Assembly (NCBI GenBank): GCA_011055475.1
Contig: DSDH01000172.1
Span: 1-7,048 of the forward strand
Direction of reading: 5' to 3'
From: Phycisphaerales bacterium
GTDB lineage: Bacteria; Planctomycetota; Phycisphaerae; Sedimentisphaerales; Anaerohalosphaeraceae
Length of the DNA: 7,048 nt
Positions 5,417 through 7,048 of the stretch are shown one piece after another. Position 1 is the first letter of the stretch. Each line of letters starts with the position of its first letter. A program made the position numbers and the translations under genes. Under the pieces are notes generated by a model. It searched no databases. It was not told the DNA's origin and saw only the letters and a list, made by a program, of their open reading frames with translations.

Positions 5417-6847
5417 ATGGACCTGAACCGATTCACGCAGATCGACGAGACCACCTGGCGCATCGAGCCCCGCGGGGCGATGCGCGTGCCGGCGATCATC
5501 TACGCCGACGCGGGCCTGGTACAGGCGATGGACGCGAAGGTGGAGGAGCAAATCACCAACGTCGCCTGCCTGCCGGGCATCGTCGAGGCGGCCTACGCCA
5601 TGCCGGACGCGCACTGGGGCTACGGCTTCCCCATCGGCGGCGTGGCGGCCTTCGACGCCGCGGCCGGCGGCGTGATCTCGGCCGGCGGCGTGGGCTTCGA
5701 CATCTCCTGCGGCGTGCGCACCCTGCACACGGGGCTGCAGTATAGCGACGTGGCGCCACACGCCGAGGCCCTGGCGGAGGCGCTGTTCTACCGCATCCCC
5801 GCCGGGCTCGGCAGCACCGGGCACATCCATCTCACGGGCAGCGAGATGGACGCGATGCTCGCCGGCGGCGCGCGCTGGGCGTTGCAGCGGGGCTGGGGCC
5901 GTGAGGCGGATCTGGAGCGCATCGAGGAAGGCGGCTGCATGGCGGGCGCGGACCCGGCGGCCGTCTCGGATCACGCCAAGAAGCGCCAGCAGAACGAGAT
6001 GGGCACCCTGGGCTCGGGCAACCACTACCTCGAGGTGCAGCGTGTCACCACGATCTATGACGCGACCATCGCCGCCGCCTTCGGCCTGGCGGTGGACGAT
6101 GTGGTCATCAGTATCCACTGCGGCTCGCGGGGCCTCGGCCACCAGATCGGCACCGAGTTCCTGCGGCGCATGGCGATCGCCGCCCCGCAGTACGGTATCG
6201 ACCTGCCCGACCGTGAACTGGCCTGCGCGCCCATCGACTCACCCGTCGGGCAGGACTACCTGGGCGCCATGCGCGCCGGCATCAACTGCGCGCTGGCCAA
6301 CCGGCAGATCATCACCCACCTCACGCGGGCGGCGGTGGCCGACATCCTGCCCGCCGCCGATCTCAGCCTGCTTTACGACGTCTCGCACAACACCTGCAAG
6401 CTGGAGACACACGAGATCGACGGCCAGCCCCGCGAACTCTACGTGCACCGCAAGGGCGCGACCCGCGCCTGGGGGCCGGGCCATCCCGGACTGCCCGAGG
6501 CCCTGCATCCCGTCGGCCAGCCGGTGATCATCGGCGGCTCCATGGGCACCTGTTCCTACCTGCTCTGCGGTACGAGCGAGAGCGAACGGCTCGCCTTCAG
6601 CTCCGCCTGCCACGGCGCGGGCCGCGCCATGAGCCGCCGCCAGGCCACCCGCCAGTGGCACGGCCGCCAGCTCGTGGACGAACTGCGCGCCCGCGGCATC
6701 ATCATCCGCAGCCCCACCCTGCGCGGCGTCGCCGAAGAGGCCCCGGGCGCCTACAAGGACGTCACCGCCGTGGTCGACGCCGCCGACACCGCGGGGCTGG
6801 CGCGCAAGGTGGCGCGAGTGGAACCGATGGTGTGCGTAAAGGGGTAG
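5417..6847 (+). CDS. rtcB: RtcB RNA-splicing ligase (GTP- and Mn2+-dependent)
   Basis: RtcB joins RNA ends with 2',3'-cyclic phosphate or 3'-phosphate to 5'-hydroxyl ends, through a GMP-histidine intermediate. In bacteria it repairs RNAs cut by ribotoxins. The 476-residue length matches the long, archaeal-like form. Catalytic residues known from Pyrococcus RtcB are all in place: D95 and C98 (FDISCGVR), H203 (GSGNH), H234 (SIHCGSRG), H324 (DVSHN) and the guanylylated H399 in CHGAGRAMSR (396-406). Other conserved blocks are MPDAHWGYGFPIGGVAAFD (62-80), HRKGATRAW (344-352) and the end EPMVCVKG. The frame is intact, so the enzyme should be active. It pairs with archease 16 bases upstream. No RtcA cyclase or sigma-54 regulator RtcR, the usual E. 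coli partners, is in the window, and I see no -24/-12 promoter; control appears to come from the FNR-type promoter ahead of archease. Confidence 0.97.
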   Translation: MDLNRFTQIDETTWRIEPRGAMRVPAIIYADAGLVQAMDAKVEEQITNVACLPGIVEAAYAMPDAHWGYGFPIGGVAAFDAAAGGVISAGGVGFDISCGVRTLHTGLQYSDVAPHAEALAEALFYRIPAGLGSTGHIHLTGSEMDAMLAGGARWALQRGWGREADLERIEEGGCMAGADPAAVSDHAKKRQQNEMGTLGSGNHYLEVQRVTTIYDATIAAAFGLAVDDVVISIHCGSRGLGHQIGTEFLRRMAIAAPQYGIDLPDRELACAPIDSPVGQDYLGAMRAGINCALANRQIITHLTRAAVADILPAADLSLLYDVSHNTCKLETHEIDGQPRELYVHRKGATRAWGPGHPGLPEALHPVGQPVIIGGSMGTCSYLLCGTSESERLAFSSACHGAGRAMSRRQATRQWHGRQLVDELRARGIIIRSPTLRGVAEEAPGAYKDVTAVVDAADTAGLARKVARVEPMVCVKG

Positions 6848-6852
6848 GAAGT

Positions 6853-6894
6853 AGTTACAAGTTGCGAGTTACAAGTCGCAAGTCGCAAGTTGCG
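6853..6894. repeat. Six-unit heptanucleotide tandem repeat (AGTYRCR)
   Basis: Six contiguous 7-base units fill this stretch: agttaca, agttgcg, agttaca, agtcgca, agtcgca, agttgcg. All fit AGTYRCR, where variation is only transitions at three positions. It begins five bases after the rtcB stop. It is not coding in any supported frame, and neither a hairpin nor a T-tract makes it look like a terminator. Confidence 0.85.
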
Positions 6895-6895
6895 C

Positions 6896-7048
6896 AGGAG
6901 GGCTGCGAGGCGCGATTCGGGGTGGCGGCATCATCCGGGCATGGGCATCGCGGCTTTCACCGCTCCTACGGTCGGGTTCCGGTAGGAGCGCTGCGAGGCG
7001 CGATTCGGGGTGGCGGCATCATCCGGGCATGGGCATCGCGGCTTTCAC
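6896..7048. repeat. Tandem 88-bp REP-containing unit (BIME-like), cut by the window end
   Basis: Bases 6896-6960 and 6984-7048 are identical over 65 positions except one (g6901 versus c6989). The unit length is 88. The second copy stops at the window edge exactly where it still matches, so the array may continue. Each unit holds two opposed REP-like ends: cgctcctac (6961-6969) and gtaggagcg (6982-6990) face each other across 12 bases. Inner hairpins are gcgg/ccgc (6950-6953 with 6960-6963) and gcgc/gcgc (6988-6991 with 6998-7001). The single mismatch in copy one breaks a pair of the latter hairpin. There is no gene here. Confidence 0.8.

Noticed and set aside
5318..6142. A 274-codon open frame on the - strand across the archease-rtcB junction
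   Set aside because: It is opposite two confidently identified genes and has no recognisable protein features.
6853..7048. CRISPR array
   Set aside because: The heptamers are contiguous without spacers, and the 88-bp units are direct tandem copies with opposed REP ends, with no unique spacers between short repeats.

Overview
The window is GC-rich, tightly packed bacterial DNA with five protein genes. Protein style, strong Shine-Dalgarno sites, an FNR-type operator and REP-like intergenic repeats fit a gammaproteobacterium. A sulfur-oxidising Chromatiales/Ectothiorhodospiraceae-like organism is my best guess. That guess rests on general resemblance and no taxonomic marker is present.

Layout, left to right. 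(1) Positions 1-1887, + strand: the 3' most of a gene for an exported, lipid-anchored c-type cytochrome with five CXXCH haem sites and a large haem-free C-terminal half; its true start lies left of the window. (2) 1888-2216: intergenic, with a hairpin plus T-tract terminator reading on the - strand, a REP-like hairpin, a composite inverted-repeat element, and a long stem-loop just past the helicase stop. (3) 4037-2217, - strand: a complete DEAD-box RNA helicase of the DeaD/CsdA type with a DbpA-like RNA-binding domain and a basic repeat tail. (4) 4038-4306: intergenic, with a weak candidate helicase promoter and a perfect 12-bp inverted repeat related to one in region 2. (5) 4822-4307, - strand: a small heat-shock protein (Hsp20). 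(6) 4823-4980: a divergent control region centred on a perfect FNR/ANR-type palindrome. (7) 4981-5400 and 5417-6847, + strand: archease and the RNA ligase RtcB, 16 bases apart and evidently one operon. (8) 6848-7048: a six-unit heptanucleotide tandem repeat, then two copies of an 88-bp REP-containing unit that run off the right edge.

RtcB joins RNA ends carrying 2',3'-cyclic phosphate or 3'-phosphate to 5'-hydroxyl ends using GTP and Mn2+, and archease activates it. Hsp20 holds unfolding proteins, and the helicase remodels RNA and ribosome precursors. Three neighbouring transcription units thus concern RNA or protein damage and remodelling.

The most interesting feature is the regulatory one. 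The FNR-type box sits at nearly the class II activation distance (about -41.5) from a -10-like hexamer on both strands, and neither promoter has a recognisable -35. This suggests that hsp20 and the archease-rtcB operon are switched on together by low oxygen (or by NO, if the regulator is Dnr-like). No wholly new protein system is visible.
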